Source: Rotaria macrura (Eukaryota > Rotifera > Eurotatoria > Philodinida > Philodinidae). From it: 64,000 bases of DNA. Where the stretch lies: assembly GCA_900239685.1 (NCBI GenBank), contig OENT01000316.1, positions 1 to 64,000 of the forward strand, read 5' to 3'. The notes below the pieces were generated by a model. That model had not been told where the DNA came from, searched no databases, and worked only from the letters and a program-made list of their open reading frames with translations. This document shows, piece after piece, positions 47,018-59,109 of this stretch (positions are counted from its first letter, which is position 1; each line of letters begins with the position of its first letter). The position numbers and the translations under genes were made by a program.

Positions 47018-48933
47018 CTAGTATTTCTTTAACGAGCGTTTTATTGTTTGACTCATACGGTAGAAAGCATGGTAATAGTATCTTTTCTGCTTCTTCATCT
47101 TCTTCATATGTTTTCTTGACAATATATATGATATCTTGATGCTCATCGTGCAAAAAATAACAGTTAGCCATTGCGTAATATGGATCCGGCACTTTGTGAT
47201 GGTCCTTAAGCGCAACAGCTAGAAATGTGTGATACGCTTCAATGGCTCCAGACATATCCATCAGACGTAACGCACCCGGTTTATCAAAAAATAAGTGATG
47301 GTAGTTTTGGATCTATTTCTAATCCAAGATTAGCATCATAGAAAGTATCTCCATACCGGTTTAAAAACAAATTCATTGCTGCAATTAATTAGTACGAAAA
47401 TATATATTGATTTCGAATACTGTTTTTTGCATAGGCTAAGGAATTGAACGATTAACTTAGGAGAATTCATATGTAATGCAGCATAACATATTGGAGTATT
47501 ATCATCGAATTTTGAAACAGCAGTACTTGATTTTGTTTTACATTGATGAAGAATACGGTCAACAAGTTTTTTTGACGCATTTTCTAGGCCAGGAGTTTGA
47601 GCAACTATAGCTTCGATACGATAACACTGAAGGCTCATGTAAAAACATATTCTCTTCATTTTCCGTTAAAGTGTCAGTCTGTCTGAAAATATTTAAAGCT
47701 GGCGCAAAATGCTCTAGAGCATCGCACATCTTCCCTGCTATTATCGAACCACGACCGGCATGCTCAATTAGAATATAGTAGTCATATATATCCGACCAAT
47801 CAGATAGTGCATAAGTGGTCTTTCGTTTCTTTAACAAGTCGTGACTGCTTACCATTATTCTAATTATTTGCGATAGATTTGACGGGAAATCATCTATTAA
47901 CTGTGGTATTTGCTGCAGCACTCTCTCAAATGTATCGCGGTCAGTTTGAGCAACAATATCACCTGCTTCGTGTGCTCGATCATACCAAATTTTTGCCATT
48001 TGGAAGTCATTTTTTCAACAAAAATATAGCTACATTCAACATAGTATGCGGATCAACTTCTCTCGCTGAAAGTTCAAATAATTGTTCGGCCTTGCCAATA
48101 TTCATATCCACACCAATGCCGTCTTGGTACATTAGAGCCAAATTATTACAAGACTGATAATTGCCATGGTTGATATCTCGCTGGTACCATTATGCAGCAG
48201 CCACCAGATTTTGGTGAACGCGTACACCCTCGACGCATTGAAGAGCTAACGCATGTTCCACTTAAGCCATCCCAATATTTTGAACATCTTTGAGTTTTGG
48301 ATTCTCCGATGGGTGTGTGATTGCTCGCTCAAGAAGTTTTTGAGCCATATTAGGATCTTTCTATACACATAAACCAAGGTCGGTCATTCGAGCTAAATTA
48401 AACATTCCTTGTGCATTGTCTTGGCTTGCTGCTTTCGCAAAATACGTAGCGGCTTGTTCGTAATCTTGTTGAACATCAATATCTTCATGTTGGCATCTTT
48501 ACCCTTTTACTTGATCCGCTATGGACGAATCGATTTGCTCACAAAAACTTTGAATAGCGCGTATTTGCTCTGGATACATACCGAAATTCTGCCGCAGTTC
48601 ATTTAATTGTTTAAGGACCGTTCTTGGTCTCAATGCTGGATCAAGATGTTCTTGTCGGAATTGTCTACCAAGTATTTGACGCCTCTCATCCTATGCTTTC
48701 TTTATTTCGCTTTTCATTGGTGAAAGTACCAATGCTCGTTCAAATGAAATAATCCCTTATTCATAGTCATTCAAGGTAGTGTATACTTCCCCAACACGTA
48801 AATGTCCTTCCCACAATGTTGACTAAAGATTTCATTCATTTTTTAGCATCTTGCAGTGCCGGATATCGTTGATCATTTGGATGGTAAATTTAAAATCTTT
48901 TGGAACAATGTGCTTCTTTTTATACAGTGCCAA

Positions 48934-49044
48934 CCAAGGGGAAAACATCATACTTCAGTACTTTGCGTGCTTCATGTTACTTCATGGTACTTTAAAGTAC
49001 TTCATTGTACTTTAAAGTGTTAATGTATGATGTTTCCCCCTTGG
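48934..49044. mobile_element. 111-bp MITE with 6-bp target duplication
   Basis: Terminal inverted repeats of about 20 bp (CCAAGGGG-AAACATCATAC, one mismatch). TGCCAA is duplicated at 48928-48933 and 49045-49050. The interior has repeated TACTTTAAAGTAC palindromes. Removing it restores SSQLALYKKK in the host gene. Confidence 0.88.
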
Positions 49045-49342
49045 TGCCAATTGACTAGAGACCATTTTAGCAGAGAAAACAGCAAGGTCATGATCAGCAA
49101 CACCCTGAAAGGCTGCTGTTTTTTTAAATGATGTGATTGCTTCGGAAACTTTGCCATCTTTATGAGCTTCAGTGCCCAGTGAGTTCAAACATGATATTTC
49201 TTTCGCGTTGTCTTCATTAGTTGGTTGAGTAGGTGATTCAAAGATGCTATCATCCATTAGCTTATCTAATGCAGTGTCTATATCACCAAATGCAACTAGA
49301 GTTGTCGCTATGCTAGTCCATAGCTGATTAAATTCAGCACTA

Positions 49343-51102
49343 CCCACCCAGGCAGACAAGAAAACGGCTGAAACGGTGTTTACACACCCCAATATGTAAA
49401 TCATCAAACATCTTTACCGATTTGAGTGCTTCTCACTAAAATGTCTATAAACGTTCGAAAAATGTTTCATAAACGATAATGCAACTAACTGTTCTATCGT
49501 CGATTGCAAAACTGGTGAAAAAAATGTAGACGCACACGAAAAATAAATTTCACTGAAATCTACGTTGGAACACAATGTTTATTTTCTTCACATATATTCG
49601 ATAGACTTGAAACACTTCCTTTTCAATAGATATCGGGAATATGTATTTATGATAGTTTTCGTGGGATGTATTTCGATTATTGAAAATGATTTTTAATTAT
49701 TCCGGTGTAGATCAGATACGAACCAGGGGCTTCAGCTTTAACTCGCCTGATGCCATTGAGTCAAGTATACTGTTATCTATATGCAAATCGAATGTCTATA
49801 AGTCTTTAATTGTGAATGCGCTTTTTAAACTTGACATAAATTAAAATTACAAGAATTTACATTTAAAATAAATTAAAATATTTCTATGCTAAAACACTTA
49901 AAATAATTTTATACAAAATATTTTCAAGTCATATTTTCGGCGCTAACATTGTTTTAAGATATAAACGGATCAATTCTAGTATTCTCCCTATTTTAATTAT
50001 GACTTTTTCTGTATATTTATGTGAATTGTAGTTTTCTCTGAGCGTGGGATACTGACAATGTTTGGCAACAGCCTGTTTTTTTTTGTATATGGAAGTATGA
50101 ATTATTTAGAAGGTTACGTGACTTCTATTCGTATACGAAAACATAAATAAATCGATAACATTTTCTTTAACATTGATAATCTTGTGAATTCGACAAACAT
50201 AATTGTTATTTAAGAACGTTGAATTTAAGAAATGAAGGTAAATACGAGTGTATACATTTAAAAAAGTTTTCTTCCTCATTCACAAATAAATTCATCGAAA
50301 ATAAGAATAAAACATTCTTTTCGATAAAAGCACTAGATATTTTAGTTTATTTTTTCATTGTATTGTAGACGCGCCCGCTTTAAAGCGCTTCAAGGGATTC
50401 AACTATATCAGAGTTTATTCATTATGATTTCAATCAACCACTGGTTGAAAATTATCGTTCAAAGGAGATTTTAGCCTGTCAGAGTGGGATTCAAGGTTGA
50501 TTTTCTAGTTTTTTTTCACATATGAATCAACAAACCACATTATCATCTATGTCTGGCAAAGATTTGAGTGAAAAATATTGGAATTTCATCAGCAAGAGTA
50601 TTAGTAATGTCCATCAACATCTTTCATCAAGAAAACCTTAAAAAGATTCTAAAAAAACTTTAAAGGGGAAGATGAAGGAAGTTCCCCTCATACTCGTTCA
50701 CACACCATTTTAGAAATGACTAGTTTTTTCATTATTTCGACATCGTTATTTATTGTTAAAGTCATGCATTACAGAATTTTGTCTTTTATTTCATCTTCTT
50801 GGTGTTCAAAATGAACGAGTTGACTATATATTGATATATTAAAATGATACATCAATTGATACAAAATTTAATATTCCGACCAATAAATTTAAAGCAGAAA
50901 AGTTTTGTTAAAACGGTTTTATTGACCCAAAAACTGAAAATAGGTCGTTTTCAACCGTTTTTTTCGAACTTCTTTAAGTTAAACTGTACAAACGAGTTTA
51001 AAATACACATTCTAGTCAAATACACGTTTCAACGTGTTAATTCGTCTTAAACGATATAATAACGCGTAAAACGGTTTTCTGCCCGTCAAATGTCTGCCTG
51101 GG
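49343..51102. mobile_element. 1760-bp non-autonomous element with CCCAGGCAGACA ends and TA duplication
   Basis: Left end CCCACCCAGGCAGACA, right end (reverse complement) CCCAGGCAGACA. TA flanks both sides (49341-49342 and 51103-51104). Subterminal AAAACGG words occur at both ends (AAAACGGCTGAAACGG; AACGGTTTT). Interior AT-rich without a coding frame over 70 codons, so no transposase is seen. It interrupts the HEPN domain; removal restores PKSFT-SAEFNQ in frame. The ends resemble those of the 307-bp foldback at 43928. Confidence 0.75.
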
Positions 51103-51502
51103 TAGTAAAGGATTTCGGCCCATGATGAGCTAGCTGATTTCGAATACCTCTCAATTGCTTGAGAACTTTATTTTCTTGGTCGAGTTGTTGTATTTCAACT
51201 GCATCTAGTATTTTTGGACGATCACTATTTAACAGAAGAGCAGTTAACGTAGTGAAGTCCTATTCATTTGAATCTCCATTCGAAACGGATCTCTTCTGCA
51301 CTGGTTATTAATTAATCTTTTTCGTTTTTGCAACAATATTGGTGAAATAATAATTCCCGCACACTGGTGTATCATTCCATGCTTGAACACCATTCAATTG
51401 AGAATAACGATTCTTAAATAGATGATGAAGTGGTCCATTTGAACGTGTCAGCAAGAGTTCCAATTTGAAATAATTAAGAACATCAGATGAAATATTGGCC
51501 AT

Positions 51503-53543
51503 GGTAGAAATACTCTGATGAACTTGAATATGAAGTTTTTACTGAAGCACTAACCTATGTGTAACTAGTGCTCGGTGCTCTGTAAAACTTCACGAGCTAT
51601 TATCTAACTAACTTATTTATCAAATGCAAGCTGTCTCGATCTGATTTCTGCATTGCGCTGTGCTAATAATTATCAGTTATGTAAGCAAGTGAATGACATG
51701 ACAAGAGGCATGCAACGCATCAACTTTTACTTTTCCGTCTATTTATTTTTGTGCTGTAGCCGAGCAACAGAAAAGAAGTGCGTAGATATCAATTTTCGTG
51801 TACATACGCACACAGTGAAGAGAAGGTCACTTTTCTCTTGTTTCTGTTTTTCAAAGCTTCGTTTTGTGTACATACTATGTTTTTAATGCAAACGTATTCC
51901 AAGAACAGCAAAAAAGATTTTATTCCAGAAGAGTAGAAGCAGAACAAAACCTTTTAAAAAATTTAATGCTCTATCTCGAATGCGAGATTCTTTGCTAGAT
52001 GTATAATGAAGTGGTTGCGCTTCTTATTACTTTGGAATTATATACAACGTAGGCATGTTAATCATTACTATGGCATAAACAAAGTTCTATCAGACAGTAT
52101 CATCAGACTATAGACATACAAGCCAAACAAGTGACTCACTAGTACAGAAGTCAGATGCATTAGTATAGTAGACGTTCCTAGGTGTTATAATATTGAAAAA
52201 CTACTTTATTTCCACTCACTGTCATGCAGCACATAAATGTTTTAAATGTCACATTTTGTTCTTTGTTCCAAGAAATTGTCTCATTATGGTGTGTGTGTGT
52301 GTGTGGGTAGACAAAGAGTTACCCGAATCGAAACGTATTTACGCCCACACCCTCACAAGAAAACATGTTTATAAACACGAGCGATTGGATCTCAGATGAG
52401 ATCAGCAACTCTAAGATGATAGCATGAATTTTTCGATGTCATTGTAACGATTTTAGTGCTTATTCCACACCAGAATGAATTTATTCTCTCTCGTCTACTC
52501 TTTATATACTCAGCGTAGAACGAGAGAGGAAAAATAAGAGAGATAATAGCGAGATAAAGAGAATGAGCACACATTGAGCATTAATTAGAGTAGAAGTATG
52601 CGCTAGACTAAATAGTGATATGTGGTTATATAAGGAGAAAAGATAAACTGAACACGATGAGAGCCAGTAGACGGTTACATATTGAGTAGTATATACATAT
52701 CGAAGAGAGAAGAGTAAAACATAATATAACAGCCGATGACAGGATACGGTTGTAATAACATGCACAAGCAATCAACTCCATAAGAGAGTGATACTATATA
52801 ACGATATACAATAAACTCAACCGAGGTTGTTACAGTCATCAAGTGTCTGTCGAAAGAATGATGTTGTGTTATTCAGGAGATGCTGAACAAAAAATTCTGA
52901 TCTACTATGGCACATAATTAATCCACTTTGAGAATCCGACTGGCGGAAAGAAATTCATTGATTGTACAGAAACATTACTATTCGCTTATGAAAGTGCAGA
53001 ATATCAGTTTTCTTCATCTATAATCCTTGAAAAATATCCGATGGCAATGAATTTCTGAACTCAAGTATTGTCTTGTGCGACTCATCTGCATTCTGCACTG
53101 ATCGACGATCAAAAATTGGCATGTGTGCAGCACTTGCGCGTCTCTGGTTCACGATGCTTTGTTCGTCAGCTTCTCAACGAATGAGTATGTTTAGTTTTCG
53201 TTTTCAATCATATTTAGTTATACTAATCCTGCTTTCAAGCCATGCTCTTAAAAACTAGTAAACCATCCGCAGTAATTATACAAATTGAGAGAAAGATTTC
53301 ACACATTTCGGGCAGTTATTCTTCCATTTATTTATGTTGTATTTTCCGAAACATTTTGCGAAGATGCAGCTTCTGAAAAGTTCTACTATTAAGTTAGAAT
53401 ACATGTTTACTGAAAAAAAAATATGAGAAAACAAACTACTGTAAAACTCTTCTCCTAATAATCATAAGGTGTAAAGAAAAAAATAAAAAATGCTAGCTAA
53501 GCAATACTAAAACTTAATCTTGCAGATGCATAAATATAGTCGA
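51503..53543. other. intergenic, no gene seen
   Basis: Contains a short (GT)n run followed by GGGTAG (about 52290-52310) facing CCCACACCC (52343-52351), and purine-rich GAGA tracts near 52500-52700. Open frames at 51653-51886, 52193-52399, 52502-52771 and 53073-53258 lack motifs. Confidence 0.5.
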
Positions 53544-53978
53544 TTAAATTACATTTTGACGACGGAAAGTAGGAGGAGCATTTTTCTTCTTGCCAGTACC
53601 CCTATCCATAGGAAACATATTCATACACTTAACACTCTTCGACTGTGGTAAATTACATTTATTCTTCTTACAACATTGTAATTGTAGAAATATTTTCGGC
53701 ATTCGCTTCATTTGTTGACACATTTGATCAGTGGAAGTTATATAGGCCCATTTGACTGTTTGCAAACGTTGTTCGTCAGTCGTACATGCTGTATCATCTG
53801 TCGTACATTTCATACGGTACTTTGCGCACGTACAATTTTTCATAGGAATCCCATCACCGCAGCCATTCTGAGTATAACTTGTATCCATCAGAAAACATTG
53901 TGAATCAGTACCCATATAACATTGTAATCCTGAGACCTGACAGATTATGCAAATAGAGACAAGGAGTTTGAATAGCAT
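53544..53978 (-). CDS. secreted Ly6/uPAR-like (three-finger fold) protein
   Basis: Single-exon 144-aa protein with a signal peptide (LFKLLVSICIICQVSG) directly followed by LQCYMG, the usual start of an LU domain. Cysteine order: LQCYMGTDSQC...NGCGDGIPMKNCTC...MKC...AC...MC...LQCCKKNKCN. It ends with the family signature CCxxxxCN, then a basic tail (TGKKKNAPPTFRRQ) rather than a GPI signal, so likely secreted. In metazoans such domains modulate receptors or cell contacts; the partner is unknown here. Extra cysteines compared with canonical ten-Cys domains mean the pairing cannot be assigned. A TATA-like element lies about 65 bp upstream. Confidence 0.82.
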   Translation of the reverse strand: MLFKLLVSICIICQVSGLQCYMGTDSQCFLMDTSYTQNGCGDGIPMKNCTCAKYRMKCTTDDTACTTDEQRLQTVKWAYITSTDQMCQQMKRMPKIFLQLQCCKKNKCNLPQSKSVKCMNMFPMDRGTGKKKNAPPTFRRQNVI

Positions 53979-54040
53979 GGTATTTCAATTTCTATTAGCG
54001 TCGATAGAAGTATTTACTCCGCTTCTTCTCGTAGGTAGGT

Positions 54041-54050
54041 ATTTATAAAA
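54041..54050 (-). promoter_or_regulatory. TATA-like box of the Ly6-like gene
   Basis: On the minus strand TTTTATAAAT, 63-72 bp upstream of the ATG at 53978. Confidence 0.45.
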
Positions 54051-56985
54051 GAATCAAGTAAGTCTATCTTGTCGCTATCAAATTGATATATGATTAGCTC
54101 GTAATATTTCATGTTGCCTCCTCCATCCTTCTTGCTTAGAATAACACCCATTTTTAAATGTTCCATTGTGTGATAAGAGCGACTCGAATTTCGCGCTAGT
54201 TAAAAAAGATACAAAACATGAAAAGAAATGAAAGAAAGTGCCCAGGTAACCATTTTTTTGATTTTCGACGTGTCTCCAAGCGTTCTGGATTAATATTACT
54301 TGATGCGTTAGGATGCGTCCAAAATCAAGCATTTTCGAGGGTCCGAATGCATTTGAAAGGTCAAACGCGTCTAAACGGGTATACACTGATGCGTTCAACT
54401 GCGTTTAGTTCTATCAAAAAATTAAAAACCCAACTAACATCGTGAGATAGGATCAAGCTAAGTTAATATGGCGAACTATGGTATATCACTCAAATAATTT
54501 GAGCAAGAGACTAGGCACATTTTTCAGCTGTAGCTTGAACTAAGATTCGAACCCATGATCCGTCGATTACAAACCAAGCATAACATCCATGAAACTATAC
54601 ACCAATCGATAATGATGCTATGTTCTGGAATCATATCAATAGAAGTGTTTCAACAAGATTTGTTGGATGTAAAAGTTGGGCAATTAGTTATTTTTATTTT
54701 GTAAAACAAATGTGAATAAAAAGTGTAATTAAATGGTATCATGACGGAGCGGCATCTGATTTTTTAAAAACCAAGAAAAACAAATTTACTTCATTACTTT
54801 TCTAAAAGTTAATAAATTTTATAGAAATATGACCTCATTGTGAGAATAAGTGAATAGAAAACTAAACGGTGTAGAAAATACTACTTATGCCTTTCCTCCT
54901 GACTAATAATAGAAGAATATACGGTTATGGTTCTAAAATAAAGATTTCATATGTAAAAGTGTAAAAGGAAACTCTTGCCTGGCTACGTTTTCTAACTACT
55001 TCTTTCAAGTTTTATAAAAAATTCGTAGAAAACTAAATTAAAGAGTCGAGTTCAAATTAATGCTTCCTTTGCAATTTTCTTTACTTCAAAAAATACTGAT
55101 GCCTTTTTCGTGGGGCATAAATGAAAATCATTCATTTTCATTTGTAAAATGAAGTGATAATATAGGATCCTGAGCCATTCTTCAAATCTGAATAGCATCT
55201 CTGTGACGATACTGTGACAATTTTGATAGCGGTTTTAGTGTGACTGTGACTGTAACTGCGAGTGTATATATGAATGCTCCATGGAACGACGCATGAAACA
55301 ATATGAATGGGAAAAAATTGTGATTTTCATATGAAAAATATGTAAAAATATGTCCTTTTGATCACGAAACGGGCATAATAATGCATGCATTTCAGTTTCA
55401 TTGATTCAAATGAAAATTTTCATTAATGTCATTCCATAGTTTTAATGTTGAACGAAAATCAGCATAATTAAAACAATTGAACAGCAAATTTATAAATGAA
55501 ATTGGTGTGCATTTTCATTTGAATCAATGACAATGAAATATATGGATGAATTGCAAAATTATTGTACCATCGGATTCATATTTGTGAAAGTTTAATATCT
55601 CAAGTTCCTCTCGTTCAGTATTCATGATTTTTTCAGGGTAGAATCTTCTAATAAATTCTCACTGTCATAGAAAAAAATTCGATTTTATTTCGGATAGATC
55701 TTGACATATTTAGAGCACAAGGATAAGTAGTCGAACTCGGACCACCACCTATTGGTTTTCCTTTCATTTTTTATTGAAAAGTTATAAATATTACAGTGTA
55801 ACAGTATGCATGTAATTACCAGACATAAAACTGATTGGTTGTTTTGTGACATTTGACACGACAATTTTTATTGTAAACCATCTGCATAGTCAACCCTTGG
55901 ATTTCTGTCACACAACATAATAAATAACTTCATTATGAGACAATATGTCTAATATTGGTCGGGTTGGTGTTGAATGAAATTCAGCAGGTAGGAGATAAGA
56001 AGGAACAAAGACGATGAGATAGTTATGCTAATCTTTGTTAAAATATATTATGAAATAAAAATTAAAAACATAATTGTCACACTATAGATGTCATGAGAGA
56101 GGGTTTTTCGTCTGACGTATAACTCTCTTCAGGTACGTTACTTTGAGATAAAATTTTAATTATTTTATCAGCTCATTGTGGTTAACCATCATTAAAAATA
56201 TCAGGGTTAGATAGTTTGTTTTTCGTACAAAAGCAAAGACATAATGCGACAATGTCACGCGAAATTATTATGTGAAAAAGATTTTGGCAGATCAAGGCAA
56301 AATAATATATTTATACATTAATTCATTACATTTTAAAAGGAATGTCAAAGCTCATAGAAAGTAGCTCTATTTTGAATCTCCTACACTTTAAAAAAAGGTA
56401 TTTTGCTGAACCCCGTGAAAATGTTCTCCTAGGTGTGGGGAATCTAAAAACAGGGTTTCAGATCAACGAAAATTTTAGAGTTTCTTCCCTTCAGTACACT
56501 GGCAGAGCTTTCTAATGCGAATTTTTTTAAACCTCGTATTGCAGAAAAGGTTCCGTAAACCTGAAACCTCGTTTTAGATTCAGTAGATCTCGAAGGATAT
56601 ATTCGTATGGTTCGGTAAAACGCCTTTTTTTCTAGTACAAGTTGGTAAATTAGCAGGTGAAAATCAGTGGTTACATGCATTCTCTGAGGATTTATGACAT
56701 ATGTTAAAAACTCTAGCAACTCTTTCACTCAAAGACTGGTAGCCCTGAAATTTGATACACACTTTCCTTTCATATAATGCACCAAGATGCACCACTCATA
56801 ATTCCTCAAATCGAAATTATTTTCTCCAAACGGTACAATACTTTTGTAATTTATCCATGTGTATTATTATATCTGTTTCACCATGAAAAGTGTCAGTTCT
56901 TCATTCTTTTATTCGCTGAGCACACCCACATTCCCATGCGTGACACATATTTTCATATTCACTATTTGTTCACTCGTCAGACTTA
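54051..56985. other. intergenic; CCCAGG-type end and tRNA-like fragment
   Basis: No gene. At 54241 a CCCAGGTAAC is followed by about 170 bp rich in ACGCGT(T/C)TA and GATGCGTT words, in the style of the CCCAGG elements; no matching right end was found. A tRNA-like stretch lies at 54541-54603. The rest (54.7-57 kb) is AT-rich spacer; the minus frame at 56444-56728 has no motif. Confidence 0.5.
54541..54603 (-). repeat. tRNA-like (SINE head or tRNA relic) sequence
   Basis: Minus strand begins GGTGTATAGTTTCATGG, resembling a D-arm/A-box. It ends with a good B-box GGTTCGAATC at 54553-54544, at about the right distance. The anticodon and acceptor stems do not pair well, so this is not a functional tRNA gene by eye. 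Confidence 0.35.
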
Positions 56986-59109
56986 TTATTCATTATTATC
57001 ACACAACGGCAGCTGTTGTTTTCCTCGTCTTCTTCCATGAACACTGAGCACCATTGTGTAAGTTGTCACAGCCGTTGAAATCAGTATGACAATCGATGAG
57101 AAGATTGCTAAGACTCGCCCTTTCGCACAGATCATATCGTACGGTGGTTCACTTGTAACGCAAGGATGATAATAAAAACTTCGACAGTGCTCGAAAAACG
57201 TCCAAATCAAGATCAACAGGAACCATAGGGCCAACGAAAGTACACTTGTGAGAATCACGATATGTCTTCGATGGAGAAGCAGAAGGACAGTGCCAAAGAT
57301 AAGTGAAAAGACACCACTAATGATACCAGTAAACATACTGCAAATGTAGAGAGTCAAAGTCAGTCAACCAGAGCTATATCTGAGAGGAAAAACTAAGGGA
57401 ACAAATTCAATTTGCAACTAAATCCTAGGGCATTTTCCCAAAATCCAAAAATCGGTCTTTCCTTCCCAAAACGAGAAGCTATTTGTCGAAACGCTTAATT
57501 TGACGTTTTGAGTTTTTTGAAAATGGCTAAAGGAGTAAATGGCAAGGAGTTGAGATTGCACAAAAGATCTTCTACTTACATGGAATATGAACCATTCCGA
57601 ATGATGCCAACATCTAATCCAATTGACAGCAGACCAAACAGAATAAAACAAATGCCTGCTGCTTTCAGTTTCTCTCCCAAAAATACTGGGATATTAGCAA
57701 TCAGATGCTTGTTTTCGATGTTGCTCTTCACTACCACTGCTCCCTGTCGACGTCCTTGAACGATAATGACTAAACTGAAGACGGTCACAGGAAGAGAGAG
57801 TGAAATCATGACGATGACTAAGGCAATGGCAAACACTCGTGCTCTACGGCACTGATGATAAAGGTCGACGTCAAATTGCAAGTAATATTGGCATCCAGTT
57901 TTGAATGTGATCGACGTCGCAAAAATTAGACAGATGGAAATAACAACGAGACTCGAGAAAACTAGTTGACACATCCCGACAACCAGTAGACTCTTTAGAG
58001 CATAGACTTGTTGATGAGAAAGAACCAAAAGGAGAACGGCGAAGTAGATCGAAAGGATGCTTATGATGAAGCCATTGTAGCCCCTGTAAAAAGTAAAGGG
58101 AAAGGTAAAATCCAGGATAATGAACACTAGCCGTTACTGAACAGCTAATACCCAATCGAAATCAGTAGACAGAATGACCCGTGAGATGTGATTTTACGAC
58201 GTGAGAATGGTCAAAAAATAGCCTATTGAAATGACTGTTTTCAGATTACAAATAAAATGACCTGGAAACGGCTTACAAACGGTGAAATTCTAAGTGGCCT
58301 AAAAAAAGAGCAATAAAAGATGGCGTGAAACGGCTGTTTTGGACTTCATTGTAAAACGATCCTTTACATCCTATTCTTTAGAAAAACAAAAAATGACCTA
58401 TAAAAGAGGATTGTTCACAAACAGTTAAATATACATAAACGGGCCATTTGAGACGTTCAATTTTTCTCAAGGCAAAAAATGTTGAAACAATATTAATCAT
58501 AAAATTATTATTGTTTAGTTGTTTTTTGATAACTGAGTTAAAGTTACTTCTCCATTATTAGCCGTAAGTCGATTTAGCTCAACGGAAAGAGTGGTAATTT
58601 GATACATTATCGAACCAAAATTGATCCCTGCATTTAATCCTTCCGTTTTTATTTTTCAGATGACGATTAAATGACCATTTTTTTGTGTCTCGATAATTGT
58701 CCAAAGAAAGCCTTCAAACAATGTCAATCGAATGATTAGAAAATGGACGAATAACGAGGTAATGATCTACAAATAGCCTTTCAATAGGCACTTAATTGGG
58801 ATTTTAGTGCGTATTAACGACTAATTAACAACGTGATATGCATACTCCTGGGACGGTTAGAAAACGGACAGACTAGTCGAACTATTCTTACGTGAAATAT
58901 GTCATATTGCTGATTTCACCAATCTGTAAGACGATCAATAACACTGCAATCACTATAGAAGCCAAAGCTGTTGTAGTCAGTTTTCTTCGTAAGACAACCG
59001 GTATATCTTCATAGAGATGTCCGTTCTTGTAATCTACTTCTGAGCAGATAGTTGGCTGTAAAATAGTGCATCCTTGCTCTTGTCGCTCTTGTGCAAGTGT
59101 TGGCTCCAT
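56986..59109 (-). CDS. eight-TM protein built from two fused four-TM units
   Basis: Exons 59109-58892, 58083-57580 and 57337-56986 (introns 808 and 242 nt, both phase 2) give 357 aa. Unit 1 starts with a cytosolic head, then DIPVVLRRKLTTTALASIV and TM1 ending IGEISNMTYF. After intron 1 come three more TMs with a loop FKTGCQYYLQFDVDLYHQC and the end SLVIIVQGRRQG. The same exon then restarts with NIPVFLGEKLKAAGICFIL and a TM ending VGIIRNGSYS. After intron 2 come three TMs with a loop FFEHCRSFYYHPC and the end VLSVHGRRRGKQQ. Introns 1 and 2 therefore sit at equivalent places in the two units. Two cysteines in each large loop may form a disulfide. The topology is reminiscent of MS4A/tetraspan proteins, but I cannot assign a family. 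Membrane protein, function unknown. Confidence 0.78.
58084..58891. other. long intron 1 of the eight-TM gene
   Basis: 808-nt intron with AAACGGC(T/G) words near 58270-58340 and a weak A-box-like TAGCTCAACGG at 58575-58585. CCTGGG lies at 58847-58852 close to its start (minus sense). It may hold a decayed CCCAGG-type element; not proven. Confidence 0.35.

Larger units (their letters stand above)
45538..51502 (-). pseudogene. decayed HEPN(DZIP3-like)-Sel1/TPR-MYND gene, split by three insertions
   Basis: Reads right to left. 51502-51105: HEPN domain of the DZIP3-like type, MANISSDVLNYFK... and IRNQLAHHG with the R-x4-H motif; its frame is broken by two adjacent TAA codons and one TAG. After the 1760-bp insertion the domain resumes as SAEFNQLWTSIATTLVAFG. 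49342-47020: TPR/Sel1-like repeats such as DNAQGMFNLARMTDLG and SCNNLALMYQDGIGVDMNIG, with several in-frame stops and a frameshift near 47650. 47261-47020 continues AIEAYHTFLAVALKD. After the 804-bp insertion, 46213-45538 ends in a MYND zinc finger CRCC...VHVC / CKQAPYCTKECQTMHWQLHK. Its frame is broken by a one-base loss near 45617, before a stop at 45540-45538. No introns. HEPN domains are often RNA-binding or RNases; MYND and Sel1 mediate protein contacts. The gene cannot make full-length protein. Confidence 0.85.

Noticed and set aside
47336-49407. Several separate TPR-like genes
   Set aside because: The fragments are collinear parts of one repeat domain broken by stops, a frameshift and insertions, so they are annotated as one pseudogene.
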